A stretch of 5,211 nt of DNA from Geopsychrobacter sp. (GCA_021647445.1 JAKIUS010000154.1:1-5211); one strand, 5' to 3'; shown: positions 1-4,879, counted from the first letter of the stretch. The notes: generated by a model not told the origin, from the letters alone. Numbers and translations: made by a program.

Positions 1-28
1 CTTGGGTAAGCTGCTTGTAGCCTCTCAT
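1..28 (-). CDS. IS30-family transposase, N-terminal fragment (runs off the left edge)
   Basis: Reading the minus strand from the ATG at 28-26 gives MRGYKQLTQ before the window ends. IS30-family transposases typically begin with a (G)YKQLT(x)EQRYQI-type sequence, so these nine residues fit well. An AGGAG ribosome binding site (minus strand, 38-34) lies five bases before the ATG, ideal spacing, which supports this as a real start. No other open frame explains 1-100. Only the first nine codons are visible, so the family call rests on a short match. The gene points away from the regulator to its right, as expected if the left flank is an IS whose upstream end abuts that regulator. Confidence 0.7.
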
Positions 29-128
29 GTGTGCTCCTCTTACTTTGGTCGGTGGGAAAAGCCACAATGCTACAGCAGCTTGCCCTCTTACCGATAGCTA
101 GAGTTGCACTTACGAGTTGAATCCAAGG
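1..128 (-). mobile_element. End of an IS30-like insertion sequence (5' side of its transposase)
   Basis: The stretch between the transposase start (28) and the regulator's conserved coding region has stops in all three plus-strand frames and no receiver-domain sequence, although this kind of regulator normally continues upstream. The outer part, around 98-125, contains GTTGCACTTA followed by GTTGAATCC. It looks like a terminal inverted repeat of an IS30-type element, from memory of the family rather than from alignment. The exact outer boundary is uncertain, probably 120-130. The other end, the partner repeat and any short target duplication lie outside the window. Confidence 0.6.
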
Positions 129-1108
129 GTGATAAAAAGATGCGCGCGCTCTTTCAGTATGTTGAGGTAGTCTCGCCGACGCGCGAACCGATTATGATCT
201 GCGGTGAAACCGGGGTGGGTAAAGAGTTAATTGCGCGGGCCATTCACGAACTCAGTGGCTGCAAGGGAGCTTTTGTCGCCCTTAATGTCGCCGGTCTCGA
301 TGACAATATGTTCACCGATACCCTGTTCGGTCACAAGAAAGGCGCTTTTACCGGGGCCGAGGTCAGCCGTGACGGCTTGATCTCCAGAGCGGCAGGGGGC
401 ACCCTGTTTCTCGATGAAATAGGTGATATCAACGAAGCCTCGCAGATCAAACTGTTGCGCCTGCTGCAAGAGCAAGAATATTACCCGGTCGGTTCTGACC
501 TGGTGCAAAAGAGTGATGCGCGCATCGTGATGGCGACCAATCGTAATTTGCAGAAAATGATCGCAGACGGGGACTTTCGTAACGATTTGTATTACCGTCT
601 TTTTGCCCATCAGATTCATGTTCCGCCCCTGCGAGAGCGGGCGGATGATATTGCCCTGCTCCTCGATTATTTTCTGGAAACAACTTCCAAGGCGCTGGGC
701 AAGAAAAAACCGACCATTCCGCCAGAGCTGCCGGTGCTGCTGGGGGTGCATCCTTTTCCGGGGAATATCCGCGAACTCGAAGCTATCGTCAGTGATGCCG
801 TTATTCGGCATACTGGTGGGATTTTGTCGATGGACTCATTCAGCGCCATCATCGGTGACGAACGTCGTTCGCCGGCGGTTCGTGCAAAACCTTCTATCCC
901 TAGCGAGGAACCGCTCAAAACTATGTTCGGCCATTTCCCCACGATTGGTGAGGTTGAAAATTATATGATCGATGAAGCGATGAAGCTCGCACGCGGCAAT
1001 CAGGGGATCGCCAGTAACCTACTTGGTATCGGGCGACAAACGTTGAATAAACGTTTGAAAAAACGCGAGCAGGATAAAATGGCCGCAAATAAGACTGAAA
1101 AGGTATAG
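104..1108 (+). CDS. Sigma-54-dependent transcriptional activator (AAA+ and Fis-type HTH), N-terminal domain missing
   Basis: This is a bacterial enhancer-binding protein that would use ATP hydrolysis to open sigma-54 RNA polymerase promoters. Visible motifs are Walker A GETGVGKE (residues 34-41), the sigma-54 contact loop GAFTGA (80-85), Walker B LFLDEIGD (101-108), sensor I ATNRNL (144-149), the arginine-finger region FRNDLYYRL (158-166), PPLRER (174-179) and sensor [10 protein letters not shown] (218-225). A C-terminal Fis-type helix-turn-helix covers about 283-320. The AAA+ core is intact, but it starts almost at the first residue. Close relatives usually carry a receiver domain of about 120 residues plus a linker here. 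The in-frame TAG at 95-97 and the adjacent IS30-like end indicate loss by insertion. The frame opens at a TTG (104) inside the IS end with no convincing ribosome binding site. The ATG at 140, preceded by AAGGGTGAT (125-133), is an alternative giving 322 residues. It may be a pseudogene or a truncated, deregulated activator. Confidence 0.9.
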   Translation: MHLRVESKGDKKMRALFQYVEVVSPTREPIMICGETGVGKELIARAIHELSGCKGAFVALNVAGLDDNMFTDTLFGHKKGAFTGAEVSRDGLISRAAGGTLFLDEIGDINEASQIKLLRLLQEQEYYPVGSDLVQKSDARIVMATNRNLQKMIADGDFRNDLYYRLFAHQIHVPPLRERADDIALLLDYFLETTSKALGKKKPTIPPELPVLLGVHPFPGNIRELEAIVSDAVIRHTGGILSMDSFSAIIGDERRSPAVRAKPSIPSEEPLKTMFGHFPTIGEVENYMIDEAMKLARGNQGIASNLLGIGRQTLNKRLKKREQDKMAANKTEKV

Positions 1109-1116
1109 AATGAGGC

Positions 1117-1237
1117 GGTAGGGGCGAGATTCATCACGCCCGTTATTCCCGCCTACGCGGGAATGAGGCGGTAGGGGCGAGATTCATCACGCCCATTAAC
1201 CAAGGTAGGGGCGAGATTCATCACGCCCGTTAACCAT
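1117..1237 (+). repeat. Three direct copies of a 25-bp GC-rich repeat; the last two form a 34-bp tandem
   Basis: Identical 25-bp copies lie at 1117-1141, 1170-1194 and 1204-1228. Copies two and three extend to adjacent 34-bp units (1170-1203, 1204-1237) that differ at two positions. Copies one and two share 34 bp starting from the regulator's stop codon (1108-1141, 1161-1194), 53 bp apart. Each unit is an imperfect palindrome: GGGCG pairs with CGCCC, and GAT with ATC around a two-base loop. The array fills the spacer between the regulator and the SCO gene and ends just before the SCO ribosome binding site, so any SCO leader transcript would contain it. Confidence 0.9.
1145..1164 (+). repeat. 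REP-type palindrome (ATTCCCGC-N4-GCGGGAAT)
   Basis: A perfect 8-bp inverted repeat around the loop CTAC. It belongs to the common dispersed extragenic palindrome with core ATTCCCGC / GCGGGAAT. It sits between the first two copies of the 25-bp repeat, directly after the regulator gene. It has no T-run, so it is not called a terminator. Confidence 0.85.
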
Positions 1238-1238
1238 C

Positions 1239-1243
1239 AGGAG
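1239..1243 (+). promoter_or_regulatory. Ribosome binding site of the SCO gene
   Basis: AGGAG six bases before the ATG at 1250 fixes the SCO start. No convincing -35/-10 or -24/-12 promoter is visible in the repeat-filled spacer, so the gene may be read from upstream or from a promoter hidden by the repeats. Confidence 0.8.
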
Positions 1244-1249
1244 CTTTAT

Positions 1250-1903
1250 ATGAATTTCAAGCTGGGCCTCTTAATTGCCACTGTAGGCGTACTGTTCACA
1301 CTTACCGGCTGTATGGGCCACCATATGGGCGGCATGTCTGGCATGGATGGCATGTCGACCGCTGATCATTCCAAGCATATGAAGATGATGAATCAAAAGG
1401 GTTATGACCGCAGTATCGCCCGCTATCAAATCCCCGATCTGTCCTTGACCGATCAAAACGGAGAGCGGGTCTCTTTAAAGGAGCTTCTGCAGACCGATAA
1501 ACCGGTTATCGTTAATTTTATTTACGCGACCTGTACGACCATCTGTCCCCTCTTGTCCATGGGATATATCGATCTGCAGCGTGAACTCGGGGCCAAGAGC
1601 GACGATGTTCTGCTGGTGTCTATTACCATCGACCCCGAACATGATACCCCCGAGGTTTTAAACGCCTATCGCAAGAGATACCGGGGGAAGTCCGATTGGG
1701 TTTTGTTGACCGGGGGACGCCTCGATATCGATATGGCGCTGACTGCATTCGATGCTTATATTGGCGACAAGATGGATCATCAGCCGCTTAATTTTATCCG
1801 TCTGCCTAAGCAGGATATGTGGGTGCGGCTTAATGGGATGGTTAACGGGAAAGATTTTATTCATGAGCTGCAATTAGCTGGATTCCCGCCTTCGCGGGAA
1901 TGA
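1250..1903 (+). CDS. SCO1/SenC-family copper chaperone lipoprotein with Met/His-rich N-terminus
   Basis: SCO proteins are thioredoxin-fold, membrane-anchored periplasmic copper chaperones or thiol reductases, best known for CuA assembly in cytochrome oxidase. The 217-residue product has a lipoprotein signal with lipobox LTGC (lipidated Cys21). A linker rich in Met and His follows (residues 22-47: eight Met, four His). The domain starts near IPDLSLTDQNG (61-71) and has the copper-binding CTTIC motif (Cys95, Cys99), DPEHDTP (128-134) and a likely third ligand His177 in MDHQP. The length is normal for the family. The Met/His linker resembles copper-binding segments of periplasmic copper-handling proteins and is not standard for SCO. 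The last residues (about GFPPSRE) and the stop codon are encoded by a REP palindrome, so the C-terminus is probably not ancestral. No oxidase subunits are visible nearby; a role in copper supply to the downstream multicopper-oxidase-like protein is an inference. Confidence 0.92.
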   Translation: MNFKLGLLIATVGVLFTLTGCMGHHMGGMSGMDGMSTADHSKHMKMMNQKGYDRSIARYQIPDLSLTDQNGERVSLKELLQTDKPVIVNFIYATCTTICPLLSMGYIDLQRELGAKSDDVLLVSITIDPEHDTPEVLNAYRKRYRGKSDWVLLTGGRLDIDMALTAFDAYIGDKMDHQPLNFIRLPKQDMWVRLNGMVNGKDFIHELQLAGFPPSRE

Positions 1904-1968
1904 CGGAGACAACCACGCCCCATAAAACCACTGGATTCCCGCCTTCGCGGGAATGACGGAGACAACCA
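1878..1968 (+). repeat. Two identical 38-bp REP repeats, 53 bp apart, the first overlapping the SCO stop codon
   Basis: Copies at 1878-1915 and 1931-1968 are identical over 38 bp. Each contains ATTCCCGC-CTTC-GCGGGAAT followed by GACGGAGACAACCA. The first supplies the last codons and the TGA (1901-1903) of the SCO gene. The 15-bp spacer (CGCCCCATAAAACCA) resembles the spacers inside the larger palindromes at 1971-2043 and 3812-3881, so all belong to one composite repeat family. Confidence 0.92.
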
Positions 1969-2043
1969 AAGATCGTCATCCTCGCGAATGCGGGGATCCA
2001 CGTCCCATAAAACCTCTGGATTCCCGCCTGCGCGGGAATGACG
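1969..2043 (+). repeat. Composite palindrome of two inverted REPs (BIME-like)
   Basis: A divergent REP in reverse orientation (1974-2002, CGTCATCCTCGCG...) and a standard REP in forward orientation (2016-2043, ...GCGGGAATGACG) flank a short spacer, so the whole module can fold into one long imperfect hairpin. Its first 34 bp (1969-2002) are identical to 3807-3840, after the next gene. It lies between the SCO and cytochrome genes. There is no T-run after it, so termination here is uncertain. Confidence 0.85.
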
Positions 2044-2084
2044 AAATATGAGTAGCACCGAAATTAGGAAATAATTTAAATATC

Positions 2085-2090
2085 GGAGGG
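2085..2090 (+). promoter_or_regulatory. Ribosome binding site of the cytochrome/binding-protein fusion
   Basis: GGAGGG four bases before the ATG at 2095, a strong site that supports this start. The AT-rich stretch at 2060-2082 just upstream shows no clear promoter. Confidence 0.8.
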
Positions 2091-2094
2091 TTAA

Positions 2095-3774
2095 ATGAAG
2101 TTATTTCTGTCACTGTTATTTCTTGCAACCTTTGTGCTGCCCTTTAACCTGTATGCCGCCAAGGTTGATGATCTCTCCCCACAACAAATTCGTCAGCTCG
2201 GTGAGCGGATGTACCGTGAGGGTGTTCTGCCAAACGGCGAGCCGATACAGGCCTTCGCCGCCGGAGATATTCCGGTCGAAGGGACCAGCTTTACCTGTAT
2301 CAGTTGCCACTTGCGTAGCGGTTTGGGAGCCATAGAAGGCACGGTTATCAGCCCGCCCGCCACGGGTAAAATTCTCTATGAAGAACGCACAACCTCGATT
2401 AAAGGGAATGAGTATGTCCCTTCTTATCACAGTTATGCCGTCAACCTGCCCCCCCGACCAGCGTACACCGATGAGACCTTAGCTAAGATGATCGCCAGCG
2501 GTGTCGACCCCAACGGTCGCTCCACCATGGCGATCATGCCGCGATTTCAGATTGACGATGAAAATATGGCGATTCTGATCGCGTATTTAAAGACCCTCTC
2601 AGCAGAATTATCAGTCGGTGCGACTAAGGAGATGCTGCACTTCGCGACGGTTATTGTCGACGGCACCGATCCGGCCGAGATCGAGTCGATGGTGTTGCCG
2701 TTGCAATTCAGCGTCGACCGTAAAAACAGTCTGGCGACCGCCTCAAAGAACAATGACCGAATTGCGCGCATGGCGTACAACATGCTTGGCCCTGATCTGC
2801 TGGCCAAACGGTTCAGCCTTGAACGTTGGGTGCTAAAAGGGCCCTCTTCGACCTGGCGCGCGCAACTTGAAGCCTACTACAAGGCGAACCCGGTCTTTGC
2901 CCTGCTCGGTGGCATTTCACACGGTGATTGGGCGCCGGTGCATCGTTTCTGCGAAGATAAGCAGTTGCCGGATATCTTTCCGCAGGTCGATTATCCGGTG
3001 CTTGACGAAAGTAGCTGGCAGACCATCTACCTGTCACGTGGCATCCGTCAAGAAGGGGAGGCGGCCGCGCGTTATCTGGCCGGGATGTCCGAGCTGTTCA
3101 AGGATCGTCCGGTGATTCAGGTCAGCCGTAATTCGCGGCGCGGGTCGGCGCTTAAGGCAGGCTTTAACGCAAGCTGGGCACAGAAACACAAGACCCCCGT
3201 CTTAGATATCAGTCTGCCTGCCGGTGTCGCGCTTAATGTTAAGCAACTCAGCAAGATCATAAAGACCCAAAATCCCGCTGCTGTCGTGGTCTGGGATGAT
3301 GCCAGCGCACTGCCAGCTTTGCAAAAGATCGCTCAAACCGAAGGCTGGAAAGGCCTGCTTTTAACCTCAGGAACCTGGCTGGGGGATAAAATCTGGACGC
3401 TGCCGGCAGACATGCGTAAAAAACTCTATTTAACCTGGCCCTACCGTCTGCCCCACGAAAATGCACGGTTCAATATCTCGCTTAAGCGGATTTTGAGTGG
3501 TCGCAGTCTCGATGATTTCAATTTTGAGGTGATCAGCAAGTCGTATATCACCAACGAAGTGTTGGGTAAGGCCTTAAAAGATATGCGCGGCGAATATTAT
3601 CGGGATTTCTTCCTCGACAGTATCGATATGCTCCCCGACACCTACTTCCCACTGTACGAACGCCTCAGCTTTGGCCAAGGGCAGCGTTTCGCGTCCAAGG
3701 GGTGTTTTATTGTTCAACTTGGAAAAGGGGAGAATCCTCAGTTGGAACGGCGTAGTGAGTGGGTGACGCGGTAG
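2095..3774 (+). CDS. Exported monoheme cytochrome c fused to a periplasmic-binding-protein-like domain
   Basis: The 559-residue product begins with a Sec signal peptide (about 1-21, ending LYAA). A class I cytochrome c domain covers about 25-172: one heme site CISCH (Cys68, Cys71, His72), a probable axial methionine in MAIMPRF (Met146 or Met148) and the typical closing helix ENMAILIAYLKTL (156-168). From about 183 to 545 it resembles type 1 periplasmic binding proteins (Leu/Ile/Val or ABC-type receptor fold): FALLGG (268-273), a lobe crossover near YLSRGIRQEGEAAARYLA (312-329), PVIQVSRNSRRGSALKAGF (339-357) and AAVVVWDDASALPALQKIA (395-413). No lipobox or membrane anchor is visible. The fusion suggests ligand binding or sensing coupled to a redox centre in the periplasm; the ligand and partners are unknown. 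It shares a locus with SCO and a multicopper-oxidase-like protein. The stop codon lies in an 8-bp tandem repeat, so the last residues may be repeat-derived. Confidence 0.85.
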   Translation: MKLFLSLLFLATFVLPFNLYAAKVDDLSPQQIRQLGERMYREGVLPNGEPIQAFAAGDIPVEGTSFTCISCHLRSGLGAIEGTVISPPATGKILYEERTTSIKGNEYVPSYHSYAVNLPPRPAYTDETLAKMIASGVDPNGRSTMAIMPRFQIDDENMAILIAYLKTLSAELSVGATKEMLHFATVIVDGTDPAEIESMVLPLQFSVDRKNSLATASKNNDRIARMAYNMLGPDLLAKRFSLERWVLKGPSSTWRAQLEAYYKANPVFALLGGISHGDWAPVHRFCEDKQLPDIFPQVDYPVLDESSWQTIYLSRGIRQEGEAAARYLAGMSELFKDRPVIQVSRNSRRGSALKAGFNASWAQKHKTPVLDISLPAGVALNVKQLSKIIKTQNPAAVVVWDDASALPALQKIAQTEGWKGLLLTSGTWLGDKIWTLPADMRKKLYLTWPYRLPHENARFNISLKRILSGRSLDDFNFEVISKSYITNEVLGKALKDMRGEYYRDFFLDSIDMLPDTYFPLYERLSFGQGQRFASKGCFIVQLGKGENPQLERRSEWVTR

Positions 3775-3806
3775 CGCGGTAGCGCGGTGAGGGGTGAGGG
3801 GTGAGG
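3767..3806 (+). repeat. Two short tandem arrays: 8-bp (CGCGGTAG) then 7-bp (GGTGAGG)x3
   Basis: CGCGGTAG occurs at 3767-3774 and 3775-3782, with a variant CGCGGTGA at 3783-3790. It runs into three exact GGTGAGG heptamers at 3786-3792, 3793-3799 and 3800-3806. The first octamer contains the stop codon of the cytochrome fusion. The heptamers recur in inverted orientation at 4359-4386, on the other side of the four-cysteine gene. Confidence 0.92.
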
Positions 3807-3811
3807 AAGAT

Positions 3812-3888
3812 CGTCATCCTCGCGAATGCGGGGATCCACGCCTCATAAGACCACTGAATCCCCGTTTTCACGAGGATGACGGTTTTTT
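3812..3888 (+). terminator. Large REP-derived palindrome with T-run, probable rho-independent terminator
   Basis: CGTCATCCTCG (3812-3822) pairs perfectly with CGAGGATGACG (3871-3881). An inner GGGGAT (3830-3835) pairs with ATCCCC (3858-3863). The two helices are separated by a symmetric 7/7 internal loop, with a 22-base apical loop. Six T residues (3883-3888) follow one base after the stem. It lies 38 bp after the cytochrome fusion and 29 bp before the next ATG, a sensible place to end the upstream transcript. The long stem and large loop are atypical for a terminator, hence moderate confidence. Confidence 0.6.
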
Positions 3889-3905
3889 AGAGCGACAACT
3901 GATCT

Positions 3906-3909
3906 GGAG
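3906..3909 (+). promoter_or_regulatory. Ribosome binding site deciding the start of the four-cysteine gene
   Basis: GGAG seven bases before the ATG at 3917. It selects this ATG over in-frame upstream starts that would translate the REP palindrome, and the chosen start begins directly with a signal peptide. Confidence 0.7.
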
Positions 3910-3916
3910 TTTTCTC

Positions 3917-4285
3917 ATGTTTTGTAAAATCTTGTCTCTTATTGTTCTTTTGCTGCTGATCGGTACGAATGCCTCGGCTGCGGCTAAACCTGCGGCTGAG
4001 GCTACGATTTATCAGGTGACGGGTTATGCCTATGATCCGGGTGAATCTGGTGGTGATATTGCTGTTGGCAGGGTGCTTTGCGCCACGCGGTGTAATGCTT
4101 TCTCTTCTGATTATCGCAACTACACCGAAGCCGGTGGTTGGCGCGTTATCAAGATTGCGTCAGATCAAGAGGTTCGGGTGGATATCGATAATCCCTTTAT
4201 TGAAGGGCATTGTCTCTGTACCGCTGATCAGTACAAGGTTATCGTCAATAGCGTCTCTTTTCCTGATCGGACCGTTTTGGATTGA
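3917..4285 (+). CDS. Small exported protein of unknown function with four cysteines (CxxxC and HCxC)
   Basis: I do not recognise a family. The 122-residue product has a clear signal peptide (hydrophobic core ILSLIVLLLLIGT, cleavage near NASA-AA at about 21), giving a mature protein of about 100 residues. It is predicted to contain beta strands (YQVTGYAYD, WRVIKIA, EVRVDI, YKVIVNSVSF). Four cysteines form two close pairs: Cys55/Cys59 in CATRC and Cys99/Cys101 in HCLC with His98. This suits two disulfides or a metal site, but neither is proven. The same frame is open back to 3794, but that stretch is repeat DNA. The gene has its own ribosome binding site, follows a probable terminator, and sits between inverted GGTGAGG arrays, so it may be separately transcribed or an inserted cassette. 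The neighbours suggest a role in periplasmic metal or redox handling, an inference from context only. Confidence 0.75.
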   Translation: MFCKILSLIVLLLLIGTNASAAAKPAAEATIYQVTGYAYDPGESGGDIAVGRVLCATRCNAFSSDYRNYTEAGGWRVIKIASDQEVRVDIDNPFIEGHCLCTADQYKVIVNSVSFPDRTVLD

Positions 4286-4336
4286 TTGGCTGCTTGTCGG
4301 TATTTTTTACCCCTTCTCAATGTTACGCATATTTCA

Positions 4337-4360
4337 TCATTCCCGCGCAGGCGGGAATCC
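4337..4360 (+). repeat. REP palindrome in reverse orientation
   Basis: ATTCCCGC-GCAG-GCGGGAAT at 4339-4358, the reverse-orientation form of the REPs at 1145, 1881, 1934 and 2019. It lies 51 bp after the four-cysteine gene. There is no T-run immediately after it. Confidence 0.88.
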
Positions 4361-4390
4361 TCACCCCTCACCCCTCACCCCTCACCCCCC
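4359..4390 (-). repeat. (CCTCACC)x4 array with a G-quadruplex motif on the minus strand
   Basis: Four exact CCTCACC heptamers (4359-4386) are followed by four more C. On the minus strand this reads as one run of six G and three runs of four G, separated by TGA loops (4364-4390), a textbook intramolecular G-quadruplex pattern. The array is the inverted counterpart of the GGTGAGG array at 3786-3806. It lies about 95 bp upstream of the sigma-54 promoter. Confidence 0.85.
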
Positions 4391-4484
4391 TGTCGCTTTT
4401 TTTGCACCCTTTTAATACATTTCTGTTCGTGAATATATAACCAATTTAGTAGGAATATTCAGCCCTTGTGTTTTTAGCTCAAGA

Positions 4485-4500
4485 TGGCACACGACTTGCT
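4485..4500 (+). promoter_or_regulatory. Sigma-54 (-24/-12) promoter
   Basis: TGGCAC-ACGAC-TTGCT matches the sigma-54 consensus TGGCAC-N5-TTGCW exactly, with the invariant GG (4486-4487) and GC (4498-4499) correctly spaced. Transcription would start near 4510-4512, about 80 bases before the ATG at 4590. It would drive the small exported protein and the multicopper-oxidase-like gene. Such promoters need an enhancer-binding activator, and one is encoded at 104-1108. Confidence 0.85.
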
Positions 4501-4575
4501 CTAATTGTGACAAGAATAGTCATTATTGCTAATGAGTGCAAAAAAATAGCTTTTTAATAGCAGCGCAACTGACCT

Positions 4576-4583
4576 AAAGGGGG
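4576..4583 (+). promoter_or_regulatory. Ribosome binding site of the small exported protein
   Basis: AAAGGGGG six bases before the ATG at 4590. It is G-rich rather than a canonical GGAGG but well placed. Confidence 0.6.
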
Positions 4584-4589
4584 CAGGAT

Positions 4590-4868
4590 ATGAAAAAATT
4601 ACAATTCTTTTTGTTGCTGACCGTGTTTTTCGGATTTATGACAACAAGCGCATTTGCTGCGTCCATCAACCAAAATGGATCGACGAGTCTCACCGGGGGC
4701 CAACAGCAGGCCGCAACAGGGGCCACAAAGGTTCCGCAGGCCCAGATCGATCGGGTGAATAAACGCGCAGCCATGAACGCCAAACGGGCCGAGATGTTAA
4801 AGGTTCGACAGCAACTGATAGACACCAATAATCCTGGCAACGTTAACGGTCAGCAGACTATTCAATAG
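4590..4868 (+). CDS. Small exported protein of unknown function, first gene of the sigma-54 operon
   Basis: I do not recognise a family. The 92-residue product has a Sec signal peptide (KK at 2-3, hydrophobic 5-18, cleavage near AFA-AS at about 23), leaving about 69 residues. The mature part is Gln/Asn/Ala-rich. It starts with a low-complexity segment (SLTGGQQQAATGATK, 33-47), continues with a charged, likely helical stretch (QIDRVNKRAAMNAKRAEMLK, 52-71) and ends in an Asn/Gln-rich tail. It contains no cysteine or histidine, so metal binding by those residues is excluded. The downstream multicopper-oxidase-like gene starts 15 bp after its stop, and both lie behind the sigma-54 promoter, so they are probably co-transcribed. 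A structural, carrier or chaperone-like role for the large neighbour is possible but unsupported. Confidence 0.78.
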   Translation: MKKLQFFLLLTVFFGFMTTSAFAASINQNGSTSLTGGQQQAATGATKVPQAQIDRVNKRAAMNAKRAEMLKVRQQLIDTNNPGNVNGQQTIQ

Positions 4869-4870
4869 AA

Positions 4871-4879
4871 AGGGGAGGG
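4871..4879 (+). promoter_or_regulatory. Strong ribosome binding site of the multicopper-oxidase-like gene
   Basis: AGGGGAGGG with its GGAGG core five bases before the ATG at 4884. It fixes the start of the right-edge gene. Confidence 0.8.

Larger units (their letters stand above)
4286..4589. other. 304-bp gene-free spacer: REP, C-rich array, AT-rich leader, sigma-54 promoter
   Basis: No credible coding frame is seen. The left part (4337-4390) is repeat DNA. From about 4391 the sequence turns AT-rich and holds the sigma-54 promoter at 4485-4500 and an untranslated leader of roughly 80 bases. GAATAT occurs twice, at 4431 and 4453 (the second as the palindrome GAATATTC), 22 bp apart and 30-55 bp upstream of the promoter. 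A role as activator sites is only a guess. Confidence 0.6.

Noticed and set aside
104..135. Outward promoter from the IS end (TTGCAC at 104-109 as a -35 box)
   Set aside because: The only -10-like sequences (TGATAA/GATAAA near 130-136) are 20-21 bp away, beyond normal spacing.
227..811. Minus-strand 194-codon frame inside the regulator
   Set aside because: It is antisense to a coding region with every expected AAA+ motif and shows no recognisable domain.
1109..2043. CRISPR array
   Set aside because: The repeats are palindromic REP-type units with irregular, mutually similar spacers and no cas genes nearby.
1861..2058. Minus-strand open frame of 65 codons across the REP cluster
   Set aside because: Its residues (RHSRAGGNPE, SFPRRRESS) are the well-known spurious translation of ATTCCCGC-type REP repeats, not a protein.
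3794..3916. In-frame N-terminal extension of the four-cysteine protein
   Set aside because: It translates the tandem repeats and the terminator palindrome. The ATG at 3917 has a ribosome binding site and begins directly with a signal peptide.
4026..4415. 129-codon plus-strand frame overlapping the four-cysteine gene
   Set aside because: It is out of frame with a better-supported exported protein and its C-terminus reads through a REP and the CCTCACC array.
4540..4570. Terminator hairpin in the leader (A-run, TAGC, T-run)
   Set aside because: The stem is only A-T pairs and lies between the sigma-54 promoter and its gene, where termination makes little sense.
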